Source: Rugalucina vietnamica
Taxonomy: Eukaryota > Mollusca > Bivalvia > Lucinida > Lucinidae
DNA: 64,000 nucleotides
Assembly (NCBI GenBank): GCA_964017185.1
Contig: OZ024874.1
Coordinates: 35,130,721-35,194,720 of the forward strand
Direction: 5' to 3'
Below the pieces are notes generated by a model, which saw only the letters and a list, made by a program, of their open reading frames with translations, ran no database searches and was not told the origin of the DNA. The position numbers were made by a program, and so were the translations under genes. Of the stretch, positions 48,931-61,831 are shown one piece after another. Each line of letters starts with the position of its first letter. Position 1 is the first letter of the stretch.

Positions 48931-51540
48931 CCCCTATCAGCGTTTTGGTCAAATAACGTACGGTTTTGGGATTTTATTCAGGGTTTTTAAAAGAGTTTAG
49001 CCCAATTGTTGTGAATCAATAATAAAATGCGTCAACCCCGATCATTTTGTGGGAGAGATTTGATTTTGATATAATTTGAACCCCTATCAGGGCTTTGGTC
49101 AAATCACGTAGGGTTTTGGAATTTTATTCAGGGTTTGAAAAGAGTTTAGCCCAATTGTTGTGAATCAATCATAAAATGCGTCAACCCCGACCAATTTGGG
49201 GAGAAATTTGATTTTCAATCGGATTTACTTGAAACCCCTATCAGGGCTTTGGTCAAATAACGTAGGGTTTTTGGATTTTATTTAGGGTTTGTAAAGAGTT
49301 TAGCCCAATTGTTGTGAATCAATAATAAAATGCGTCAACCCCGACCATTTTGGGGGAGAGATTTAGTTTTCGATATAATCTAAACCCCTATCAGGGCTTT
49401 GGTCAAATCAAGTAGGGTTTTGGGATTTTATTTGGGGTTTGAAAGGAGTTTAGCTCAATTGTTGTGAATCAATAATAAAATGCGTCAACCCCGACCATTT
49501 TGTGGGAGAGATTTGATCTTCGATATAATTTGACCCCCTCCCTATCAGGGCTTTGGTCAAATCACGTAGAATTTGGGGATTTTATTCAGGGTTTGAAAAG
49601 AGTTTAGCCCAATGGTTGTGAATCAATCATAAAATGCGTCAACCCCGACCATTTTGGGGAGAAATTAAAATTTTCAATCTAACTTACTTGAAACCCCTAT
49701 CAGGGCTTCGGTCAAATAACGTAGGGTTTTGGGATTTTAATTAGGGTTTGTAAAGAGTTTAGCCCAATTGTTGTGAATCAATAATAAAATGCGTCAACCC
49801 CGACCATTTTGGGGGAGATATTTAGTTTTCGATATAATCTAAACCCCTATCAGGGCTTTGGTCAAATCACGTAGGGTTTGGGGATTTTATTTAGGGTTTG
49901 AAAAGAGTTTAGCTCAATTGTTGTGAATCAATAATAAAATGCGTCAACCCCGACCATTTTGTGGGAGAGATTTGATCTTGGATATAATTTGAACCCCTCC
50001 CTATCAGGGCTTTGGTCAAATCACGTAGGGTTTTGGAATTTTATTCAGGGTTTGAAAAGAGTTTAGCCCAATGGTTGTAAATCAATCATAAAATGCGTCA
50101 ACCCCGACCATTTTGGGGAGAAATTAAATTTCCAGTCTAATTTACTGGAAACCCCTATCAGGGCTTCGGTCAAATAACGTAGGGTTTTGGGATTTTATTT
50201 AGGGTTTATAAAGAGTTTAGCCCAATTGTTGTGAATCAATAATAAAATGCGTCAACCCCGACCATTTTGGGGGAGATATTTAGTTTTCGATATAATCTAA
50301 ACCCCTATCAGGGCTTTGGTCAAATCACGTAGGGTTTGGGGATTTTATTTAGGGTTTGAAAAGAGTTTAGCTCAATTGTTGTGAATCAATAATAAAATGC
50401 GTCAACCCCGACCATTTTGTGGGAGAGATTTGATCTTGGATATAATTTGAACCCCTCCCTATCAGGGCTTTGGTCAAATCACGTAGGGTTTGTGGATTTT
50501 ATTCAGGGTTTGAAAAGAGTTTAGCCCAATGGTTGTGAATCAATCATAAAATGCGTCAACCCCGACCATTTTGGGGAGAAATTAAATTTTCAATCTAATT
50601 TACTGGAAACCCCTATCAGGGCTTCGGTCAAATAACGTAGGGTTTTGGTATTTTATTTAGGGTTTGTAAAGAGTTTAGCCCAATTGTTGTGAATCAATAA
50701 TAAAATGCGTCAACCCCGACCATTTTGGGGGAGATATTTAGTTTTCGATATAATCTAAACCCCTACCAGGGCTTTGGTCAAATCACGTAGGGTTTTGGGA
50801 TTTTATTAAAGGTTTGAAAAGAGTTTAGCTCAACTGTTGTGAATCAATAATAAAATGAGTCAACCCCGACCATTTTGTGGGAGAGATTTGATCTTCGATA
50901 TAATTTGAAATCCTCCCTATCAGGGCATTGGTCAAATCACGTAGGATTTTGGGATTTTATTCAGGGTTTGAAAAGAGTTTAGCCCAATTGTTGTGAATCA
51001 ATCATAAAATGCGTCAACCCCGACCATTTTGGGGAGAAATTAAATTTTCAATCTAATTTTCTTGAAACCCCTATCAGGGCTTCGGTCAAATAACGTAGGG
51101 TTTTGGGATTTTATTTAGGGTTTGAAAAGAGTTTAGCCCAATTGTTGTGAATCAATAATAAAATGCGTCAACCCCGACCATTTTGGGGGAGATATTTAGT
51201 TTTCGATATGATCTAAACCCCTATCAGGGCTTTGGTCAAATCACGTAGGGTTTTGGGATTTTATTTAGGGTTTGAAAAGAGTTAAGCTCAATTGTTGTGA
51301 ATCAATAATAAAATGCGTCAACCCCGACCATTTTGTGGGAGAGATTTGATCTTCGATATAATTTGAACCCCTCCCTATCAGGGCTTTGGTCAAATCACGT
51401 AGGGTTTTGGGATTTTATTCAGGGTTTGAAAAGAGTTTAGCCCAATTGTTGTGAATCAATCATAAAATGCGTCAACCCCGACCATTTTGGGGAGAAATTA
51501 AAATTTTCAATCTGATTTACTTGAAACCCCTATCAGGGCT
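48931..51540 (+). repeat. Satellite array S10 (short, 2610 bp, 17 monomers)
   Basis: Carries three variants shared with S11 and S12: 'ccccgatcatttt' near 49036 (core box), 'agggtttttggatt' near 49263 and 'ggttgtaaatcaatc' near 50073. No gene. Confidence 0.97.
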
Positions 51541-51717
51541 TAGGTTTAGGGTTAGGGTTAGGGTTAGGGTTAGGGTTAGAGTTAGGGTTAGGGTTAGGGA
51601 GAGGGTTAGGGTTAGGGTTAGGGTTAGGGTTAGGTTAGCGTTAGGGATAGGGTTAGGGTTAGGGTTAGGGTTAGGGTTGGGTTAGGGTTAGGGTTAGGGT
51701 TAGGGTTAGGGTTAGGG
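51541..51717 (+). repeat. Interstitial telomeric block ITS-11 (177 bp)
   Basis: Same structure as ITS-4. Confidence 0.97.
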
Positions 51718-53232
51718 TATAAGCGGGTGTGCGAAGATGGGCAACTTGCCCATCTTGGTTATGATCTGATTTTTTTTTTATTTCTGCATTTGTTCTTTTT
51801 TGTTCTCCTTTATATTATTAATGATAAAACATGTCCCATTTGGGGTCTATTCAGAGAGGGTTAGGGTTAGGATTAGGGTATAAGCTGATGTACGAAGATG
51901 GGCAACCAGCCCATCTTGGTTATGATCTGATTCTTTTCTTTCTACATTTTTTTTTTATTTCTTTTTCCCCCCTTTTTTGTTCGCCTTTATATTATCAGTG
52001 ATAAACCTTGTCTCAGTTTGGGTCCATTCAGAGATGCTAATCTTTAATATTAAATAACATGAATTCGTATGTAACGTAGGGTTAGGGTTAAGGTTAGGCG
52101 CTTGAAACACACCTTGTTTGATTGTGCGCACTTTCAATCTTCTGGCAACATGTAGCCCTTATGACGTCAATCTCGCTTGTCATTCAAAATTTGAGCAAGC
52201 ATTGTATTTGAGCATACTTTGCGCGGCTGACAGTGAGTGGCCATCCACGATTTTTCAGTATAGATGTGCCTACGCTTAAGACAATGCTTAACTGGTGTGT
52301 GCTTCCAAGAGAAGTAAGTAAAATATAAAGGTTGGACACTTTGGAAGTAGTTAAATCATTCAAAGGGAGATAGTATGGACCATATTGCACAATTTCGGGT
52401 AATGAGCCCTCATCAGTAGCCCTAGAAGTGAACATTTGTAAGTTGTGTGTATTTGATCGTACAATGGATATAATATTGGCGGTAGATGTTGATTTTCGAC
52501 TTAATGCAGGCTGACCCAGGTTGGTATACGAGCGTTGTCTTTGGTTACATGAAAACAGAACGTAAAGACTAAATTGACCTCTAAGAATATTGCTTTTAGA
52601 GCGGTATTCCATTCGCAGTACCTGTTTTCCAGGAGCAAGTTAAAGAACAAAGGTTCTCATGCCTAGCAATTCATTGGACTATATTGGACTTGCAATATCC
52701 ATGGACTATAGGGGCCGCAGAACTCAGAAAAAATCAATACAATCCAATGGACTATATGGGCCTTGTGCAACATCCATGGACTCTACGGGCCGTAGCATTT
52801 TTTGGGTTAGGGTTAGGGTCAGGGTGTAAGCTGATGTGCGAAGATAAACAACTTGCCCATCTCGGCTATGACCTGATTTTTTTCTTTCTTCATGTTTTCC
52901 TTTTGTGTTCTCCTTTATATTATTAATGATAAAACTTGTCTCAGTTGGGGTCTATTCAGAGATGCTAATCTTTGATATTAGATAACACGAATTCATATGT
53001 AACGTTAGTTCGGACAAGCTTTATATGCTTTTTCATATAGATTTCGCGTGTTCCTTTATTTCTGACGAACAACACAATGTGTTCATATATATATATCACT
53101 AAGCATAATGCCGTATGTAACTTCAGTTCGTAGACTGTTTTCATTGCTCTTAAGGGAACTCAATCTATAGTTCCATTTAGTTCGCACAAACAATATACTG
53201 TTTTCAGATATATTAATTAACATAATTTCGTA
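51718..53232 (+). repeat. Spacer of cassette 11 (1515 bp)
   Basis: Palindrome at 51734-51756; 142-codon ORF copy at 52184-52612 (minus). No difference from spacer 10 noticed. Confidence 0.95.
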
Positions 53233-55842
53233 CCCCTATCAGCGTTTTGGTCAAATAACGTACGGTTTTGGGATTTTATTCAGGGTTTTTAAAAGAGTTT
53301 AGCCCAATTGTTGTGAATCAATAATAAAATGCGTCAACCCCGATCATTTTGTGGGAGAGATTTGATTTTGATATAATTTGAACCCCTATCAGGGCTTTGG
53401 TCAAATCACGTAGGGTTTTGGAATTTTATTCAGGGTTTGAAAAGAGTTTAGCCCAATTGTTGTGAATCAATCATAAAATGCGTCAACCCCGACCAATTTG
53501 GGGAGAAATTTGATTTTCAATCGGATTTACTTGAAACCCCTATCAGGGCTTTGGTCAAATAACGTAGGGTTTTTGGATTTTATTTAGGGTTTGTAAAGAG
53601 TTTAGCCCAATTGTTGTGAATCAATAATAAAATGCGTCAACCCCGACCATTTTGGGGGAGAGATTTAGTTTTCGATATAATCTAAACCCCTATCAGGGCT
53701 TTGGTCAAATCAAGTAGGGTTTTGGGATTTTATTTGGGGTTTGAAAGGAGTTTAGCTCAATTGTTGTGAATCAATAATAAAATGCGTCAACCCCGACCAT
53801 TTTGTGGGAGAGATTTGATCTTCGATATAATTTGACCCCCTCCCTATCAGGGCTTTGGTCAAATCACGTAGAATTTGGGGATTTTATTCAGGGTTTGAAA
53901 AGAGTTTAGCCCAATGGTTGTGAATCAATCATAAAATGCGTCAACCCCGACCATTTTGGGGAGAAATTAAAATTTTCAATCTAACTTACTTGAAACCCCT
54001 ATCAGGGCTTCGGTCAAATAACGTAGGGTTTTGGGATTTTAATTAGGGTTTGTAAAGAGTTTAGCCCAATTGTTGTGAATCAATAATAAAATGCGTCAAC
54101 CCCGACCATTTTGGGGGAGATATTTAGTTTTCGATATAATCTAAACCCCTATCAGGGCTTTGGTCAAATCACGTAGGGTTTGGGGATTTTATTTAGGGTT
54201 TGAAAAGAGTTTAGCTCAATTGTTGTGAATCAATAATAAAATGCGTCAACCCCGACCATTTTGTGGGAGAGATTTGATCTTGGATATAATTTGAACCCCT
54301 CCCTATCAGGGCTTTGGTCAAATCACGTAGGGTTTTGGAATTTTATTCAGGGTTTGAAAAGAGTTTAGCCCAATGGTTGTAAATCAATCATAAAATGCGT
54401 CAACCCCGACCATTTTGGGGAGAAATTAAATTTCCAGTCTAATTTACTGGAAACCCCTATCAGGGCTTCGGTCAAATAACGTAGGGTTTTGGGATTTTAT
54501 TTAGGGTTTATAAAGAGTTTAGCCCAATTGTTGTGAATCAATAATAAAATGCGTCAACCCCGACCATTTTGGGGGAGATATTTAGTTTTCGATATAATCT
54601 AAACCCCTATCAGGGCTTTGGTCAAATCACGTAGGGTTTGGGGATTTTATTTAGGGTTTGAAAAGAGTTTAGCTCAATTGTTGTGAATCAATAATAAAAT
54701 GCGTCAACCCCGACCATTTTGTGGGAGAGATTTGATCTTGGATATAATTTGAACCCCTCCCTATCAGGGCTTTGGTCAAATCACGTAGGGTTTGTGGATT
54801 TTATTCAGGGTTTGAAAAGAGTTTAGCCCAATGGTTGTGAATCAATCATAAAATGCGTCAACCCCGACCATTTTGGGGAGAAATTAAATTTTCAATCTAA
54901 TTTACTGGAAACCCCTATCAGGGCTTCGGTCAAATAACGTAGGGTTTTGGTATTTTATTTAGGGTTTGTAAAGAGTTTAGCCCAATTGTTGTGAATCAAT
55001 AATAAAATGCGTCAACCCCGACCATTTTGGGGGAGATATTTAGTTTTCGATATAATCTAAACCCCTACCAGGGCTTTGGTCAAATCACGTAGGGTTTTGG
55101 GATTTTATTAAAGGTTTGAAAAGAGTTTAGCTCAACTGTTGTGAATCAATAATAAAATGAGTCAACCCCGACCATTTTGTGGGAGAGATTTGATCTTCGA
55201 TATAATTTGAAATCCTCCCTATCAGGGCATTGGTCAAATCACGTAGGATTTTGGGATTTTATTCAGGGTTTGAAAAGAGTTTAGCCCAATTGTTGTGAAT
55301 CAATCATAAAATGCGTCAACCCCGACCATTTTGGGGAGAAATTAAATTTTCAATCTAATTTTCTTGAAACCCCTATCAGGGCTTCGGTCAAATAACGTAG
55401 GGTTTTGGGATTTTATTTAGGGTTTGAAAAGAGTTTAGCCCAATTGTTGTGAATCAATAATAAAATGCGTCAACCCCGACCATTTTGGGGGAGATATTTA
55501 GTTTTCGATATGATCTAAACCCCTATCAGGGCTTTGGTCAAATCACGTAGGGTTTTGGGATTTTATTTAGGGTTTGAAAAGAGTTAAGCTCAATTGTTGT
55601 GAATCAATAATAAAATGCGTCAACCCCGACCATTTTGTGGGAGAGATTTGATCTTCGATATAATTTGAACCCCTCCCTATCAGGGCTTTGGTCAAATCAC
55701 GTAGGGTTTTGGGATTTTATTCAGGGTTTGAAAAGAGTTTAGCCCAATTGTTGTGAATCAATCATAAAATGCGTCAACCCCGACCATTTTGGGGAGAAAT
55801 TAAAATTTTCAATCTGATTTACTTGAAACCCCTATCAGGGCT
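53233..55842 (+). repeat. Satellite array S11 (short, 2610 bp, 17 monomers)
   Basis: Same three shared variants as S10, near 53338, 53565 and 54375. I see no difference from S10. No gene. Confidence 0.97.
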
Positions 55843-56019
55843 TAGGTTTAGGGTTAGGGTTAGGGTTAGGGTTAGGGTTAGAGTTAGGGTTAGGGTTAGG
55901 GAGAGGGTTAGGGTTAGGGTTAGGGTTAGGGTTAGGTTAGCGTTAGGGATAGGGTTAGGGTTAGGGTTAGGGTTAGGGTTGGGTTAGGGTTAGGGTTAGG
56001 GTTAGGGTTAGGGTTAGGG
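55843..56019 (+). repeat. Interstitial telomeric block ITS-12 (177 bp)
   Basis: Same structure as ITS-4. Confidence 0.97.
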
Positions 56020-57534
56020 TATAAGCGGGTGTGCGAAGATGGGCAACTTGCCCATCTTGGTTATGATCTGATTTTTTTTTTATTTCTGCATTTGTTCTTT
56101 TTTGTTCTCCTTTATATTATTAATGATAAAACATGTCCCATTTGGGGTCTATTCAGAGAGGGTTAGGGTTAGGATTAGGGTATAAGCTGATGTACGAAGA
56201 TGGGCAACCAGCCCATCTTGGTTATGATCTGATTCTTTTCTTTCTACATTTTTTTTTTATTTCTTTTTCCCCCCTTTTTTGTTCGCCTTTATATTATCAG
56301 TGATAAACCTTGTCTCAGTTTGGGTCCATTCAGAGATGCTAATCTTTAATATTAAATAACATGAATTCGTATGTAACGTAGGGTTAGGGTTAAGGTTAGG
56401 CGCTTGAAACACACCTTGTTTGATTGTGCGCACTTTCAATCTTCTGGCAACATGTAGCCCTTATGACGTCAATCTCGCTTGTCATTCAAAATTTGAGCAA
56501 GCATTGTATTTGAGCATACTTTGCGCGGCTGACAGTGAGTGGCCATCCACGATTTTTCAGTATAGATGTGCCTACGCTTAAGACAATGCTTAACTGGTGT
56601 GTGCTTCCAAGAGAAGTAAGTAAAATATAAAGGTTGGACACTTTGGAAGTAGTTAAATCATTCAAAGGGAGATAGTATGGACCATATTGCACAATTTCGG
56701 GTAATGAGCCCTCATCAGTAGCCCTAGAAGTGAACATTTGTAAGTTGTGTGTATTTGATCGTACAATGGATATAATATTGGCGGTAGATGTTGATTTTCG
56801 ACTTAATGCAGGCTGACCCAGGTTGGTATACGAGCGTTGTCTTTGGTTACATGAAAACAGAACGTAAAGACTAAATTGACCTCTAAGAATATTGCTTTTA
56901 GAGCGGTATTCCATTCGCAGTACCTGTTTTCCAGGAGCAAGTTAAAGAACAAAGGTTCTCATGCCTAGCAATTCATTGGACTATATTGGACTTGCAATAT
57001 CCATGGACTATAGGGGCCGCAGAACTCAGAAAAAATCAATACAATCCAATGGACTATATGGGCCTTGTGCAACATCCATGGACTCTACGGGCCGTAGCAT
57101 TTTTTGGGTTAGGGTTAGGGTCAGGGTGTAAGCTGATGTGCGAAGATAAACAACTTGCCCATCTCGGCTATGACCTGATTTTTTTCTTTCTTCATGTTTT
57201 CCTTTTGTGTTCTCCTTTATATTATTAATGATAAAACTTGTCTCAGTTGGGGTCTATTCAGAGATGCTAATCTTTGATATTAGATAACACGAATTCATAT
57301 GTAACGTTAGTTCGGACAAGCTTTATATGCTTTTTCATATAGATTTCGCGTGTTCCTTTATTTCTGACGAACAACACAATGTGTTCATATATATATATCA
57401 CTAAGCATAATGCCGTATGTAACTTCAGTTCGTAGACTGTTTTCATTGCTCTTAAGGGAACTCAATCTATAGTTCCATTTAGTTCGCACAAACAATATAC
57501 TGTTTTCAGATATATTAATTAACATAATTTCGTA
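56020..57534 (+). repeat. Spacer of cassette 12 (1515 bp)
   Basis: Palindrome at 56036-56058; 142-codon ORF copy at 56486-56914 (minus). No difference from spacer 10 noticed. Confidence 0.95.
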
Positions 57535-60144
57535 CCCCTATCAGCGTTTTGGTCAAATAACGTACGGTTTTGGGATTTTATTCAGGGTTTTTAAAAGAGT
57601 TTAGCCCAATTGTTGTGAATCAATAATAAAATGCGTCAACCCCGATCATTTTGTGGGAGAGATTTGATTTTGATATAATTTGAACCCCTATCAGGGCTTT
57701 GGTCAAATCACGTAGGGTTTTGGAATTTTATTCAGGGTTTGAAAAGAGTTTAGCCCAATTGTTGTGAATCAATCATAAAATGCGTCAACCCCGACCAATT
57801 TGGGGAGAAATTTGATTTTCAATCGGATTTACTTGAAACCCCTATCAGGGCTTTGGTCAAATAACGTAGGGTTTTTGGATTTTATTTAGGGTTTGTAAAG
57901 AGTTTAGCCCAATTGTTGTGAATCAATAATAAAATGCGTCAACCCCGACCATTTTGGGGGAGAGATTTAGTTTTCGATATAATCTAAACCCCTATCAGGG
58001 CTTTGGTCAAATCAAGTAGGGTTTTGGGATTTTATTTGGGGTTTGAAAGGAGTTTAGCTCAATTGTTGTGAATCAATAATAAAATGCGTCAACCCCGACC
58101 ATTTTGTGGGAGAGATTTGATCTTCGATATAATTTGACCCCCTCCCTATCAGGGCTTTGGTCAAATCACGTAGAATTTGGGGATTTTATTCAGGGTTTGA
58201 AAAGAGTTTAGCCCAATGGTTGTGAATCAATCATAAAATGCGTCAACCCCGACCATTTTGGGGAGAAATTAAAATTTTCAATCTAACTTACTTGAAACCC
58301 CTATCAGGGCTTCGGTCAAATAACGTAGGGTTTTGGGATTTTAATTAGGGTTTGTAAAGAGTTTAGCCCAATTGTTGTGAATCAATAATAAAATGCGTCA
58401 ACCCCGACCATTTTGGGGGAGATATTTAGTTTTCGATATAATCTAAACCCCTATCAGGGCTTTGGTCAAATCACGTAGGGTTTGGGGATTTTATTTAGGG
58501 TTTGAAAAGAGTTTAGCTCAATTGTTGTGAATCAATAATAAAATGCGTCAACCCCGACCATTTTGTGGGAGAGATTTGATCTTGGATATAATTTGAACCC
58601 CTCCCTATCAGGGCTTTGGTCAAATCACGTAGGGTTTTGGAATTTTATTCAGGGTTTGAAAAGAGTTTAGCCCAATGGTTGTAAATCAATCATAAAATGC
58701 GTCAACCCCGACCATTTTGGGGAGAAATTAAATTTCCAGTCTAATTTACTGGAAACCCCTATCAGGGCTTCGGTCAAATAACGTAGGGTTTTGGGATTTT
58801 ATTTAGGGTTTATAAAGAGTTTAGCCCAATTGTTGTGAATCAATAATAAAATGCGTCAACCCCGACCATTTTGGGGGAGATATTTAGTTTTCGATATAAT
58901 CTAAACCCCTATCAGGGCTTTGGTCAAATCACGTAGGGTTTGGGGATTTTATTTAGGGTTTGAAAAGAGTTTAGCTCAATTGTTGTGAATCAATAATAAA
59001 ATGCGTCAACCCCGACCATTTTGTGGGAGAGATTTGATCTTGGATATAATTTGAACCCCTCCCTATCAGGGCTTTGGTCAAATCACGTAGGGTTTGTGGA
59101 TTTTATTCAGGGTTTGAAAAGAGTTTAGCCCAATGGTTGTGAATCAATCATAAAATGCGTCAACCCCGACCATTTTGGGGAGAAATTAAATTTTCAATCT
59201 AATTTACTGGAAACCCCTATCAGGGCTTCGGTCAAATAACGTAGGGTTTTGGTATTTTATTTAGGGTTTGTAAAGAGTTTAGCCCAATTGTTGTGAATCA
59301 ATAATAAAATGCGTCAACCCCGACCATTTTGGGGGAGATATTTAGTTTTCGATATAATCTAAACCCCTACCAGGGCTTTGGTCAAATCACGTAGGGTTTT
59401 GGGATTTTATTAAAGGTTTGAAAAGAGTTTAGCTCAACTGTTGTGAATCAATAATAAAATGAGTCAACCCCGACCATTTTGTGGGAGAGATTTGATCTTC
59501 GATATAATTTGAAATCCTCCCTATCAGGGCATTGGTCAAATCACGTAGGATTTTGGGATTTTATTCAGGGTTTGAAAAGAGTTTAGCCCAATTGTTGTGA
59601 ATCAATCATAAAATGCGTCAACCCCGACCATTTTGGGGAGAAATTAAATTTTCAATCTAATTTTCTTGAAACCCCTATCAGGGCTTCGGTCAAATAACGT
59701 AGGGTTTTGGGATTTTATTTAGGGTTTGAAAAGAGTTTAGCCCAATTGTTGTGAATCAATAATAAAATGCGTCAACCCCGACCATTTTGGGGGAGATATT
59801 TAGTTTTCGATATGATCTAAACCCCTATCAGGGCTTTGGTCAAATCACGTAGGGTTTTGGGATTTTATTTAGGGTTTGAAAAGAGTTAAGCTCAATTGTT
59901 GTGAATCAATAATAAAATGCGTCAACCCCGACCATTTTGTGGGAGAGATTTGATCTTCGATATAATTTGAACCCCTCCCTATCAGGGCTTTGGTCAAATC
60001 ACGTAGGGTTTTGGGATTTTATTCAGGGTTTGAAAAGAGTTTAGCCCAATTGTTGTGAATCAATCATAAAATGCGTCAACCCCGACCATTTTGGGGAGAA
60101 ATTAAAATTTTCAATCTGATTTACTTGAAACCCCTATCAGGGCT
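57535..60144 (+). repeat. Satellite array S12 (short, 2610 bp, 17 monomers)
   Basis: Same three shared variants as S10 and S11, near 57640, 57867 and 58677. Third member of the recent triplication. No gene. Confidence 0.97.
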
Positions 60145-60315
60145 TAGGTTTAGGGTTAGGGTTAGGGTTAGGGTTAGGGTTAGAGTTAGGGTTAGGGTTA
60201 GGGAGAGGGTTAGGGTTAGGGTTAGGGTTAGGGTTAGGTTAGCGTTAGGGATAGGGTTAGGGTTAGGGTTAGGGTTAGGGTTGGGTTAGGGTTAGGGTTA
60301 GGGTTAGGGTTAGGG
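60145..60315 (+). repeat. Interstitial telomeric block ITS-13 (171 bp)
   Basis: One hexamer fewer than ITS-12. It is followed by 'gtatataagcggg' rather than 'gtataagcggg'. Confidence 0.97.
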
Positions 60316-61831
60316 TATATAAGCGGGTGTGCGAAGATGGGCAACTTGCCCATCTTGGTTATGATCTGATTTTTTTTTATTTCTGCATTTGTTCTTTTTT
60401 GTTCTCCTTTATATTATTAATGATAAAACATGTCCCATTTGGGGTCTATTCAGAGAGGGTTAGGGTTAGGATTAGGGTATAAGCTGATGTACGAAGATGG
60501 GCAACCAGCCCATCTTGGTTATGATCTGATTCTTTTCTTTCTACATTTTTTTTTTATTTCTTTTTCCCCCCTTTTTTGTTCGCCTTTATATTATCAGTGA
60601 TAAACCTTGTCTCAGTTTGGGTCCATTCAGAGATGCTAATCTTTAATATTAAATAACATGAATTCGTATGTAACGTAGGGTTAGGGTTAAGGTTAGGCGC
60701 TTGAAACACACCTTGTTTGATTGTGCGCACTTTCAATCTTCTGGCAACATGTAGCCCTTATGACGTCAATCTCGCTTGTCATTCAAAATTTGAGCAAGCA
60801 TTGTATTTGAGCATACTTTGCGCGGCTGACAGTGAGTGGCCATCCACGATTTTTCAGTATAGATGTGCCTACGCTTAAGACAATGCTTAACTGGTGTGTG
60901 CTTCCAAGAGAAGTAAGTAAAATATAAAGGTTGGACACTTTGGAAGTAGTTAAATCATTCAAAGGGAGATAGTATGGACCATATTGCACAATTTCGGGTA
61001 ATGAGCCCTCATCAGTAGCCCTAGAAGTGAACATTTGTAAGTTGTGTGTATTTGATCGTACAATGGATATAATATTGGCGGTAGATGTTGATTTTCGACT
61101 TAATGCAGGCTGACCCAGGTTGGTATACGAGCGTTGTCTTTGGTTACATGAAAACAGAACGTAAAGACTAAATTGACCTCTAAGAATATTGCTTTTAGAG
61201 CGGTATTCCATTCGCAGTACCTGTTTTCCAGGAGCAAGTTAAAGAACAAAGGTTCTCATGCCTAGCAATTCATTGGACTATATTGGACTTGCAATATCCA
61301 TGGACTATAGGGGCCGCAGAACTCAGAAAAAATCAATACAATCCAATGGACTATATGGGCCTTGTGCAACATCCATGGACTCTACGGGCCGTAGCATTTT
61401 TTGGGTTAGGGTTAGGGTCAGGGTGTAAGCTGATGTGCGAAGATAAACAACTTGCCCATCTCGGCTATGACCTGATTTTTTTCTTTCTTCATGTTTTCCT
61501 TTTGTGTTCTCCTTTATATTATTAATGATAAAACTTGTCTCAGTTGGGGTCTATTCAGAGATGCTAATCTTTGATATTAGATAACACGAATTCATATGTA
61601 ACGTTAGTTCGGACAAGCTTTATATGCTTTTTCATATAGATTTCGCGTGTTCCTTTATTTCTGACGAACAACACAATGTGTTCATATATATATATCACTA
61701 AGCATAATGCCGTATGTAACTTCAGTTCGTAGACTGTTTTCATTGCTCTTAAGGGAACTCAATCTATAGTTCCATTTAGTTCGCACAAACAATATACTGT
61801 TTTCAGATATATTAATTAACATAATTTCGTA
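60316..61831 (+). repeat. Spacer of cassette 13 (1516 bp)
   Basis: Palindrome at 60334-60356; 142-codon ORF copy at 60783-61211 (minus). Private: an extra TA at the start of M1, giving TATATAAG, and a shorter T-run near 60370. Confidence 0.95.
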
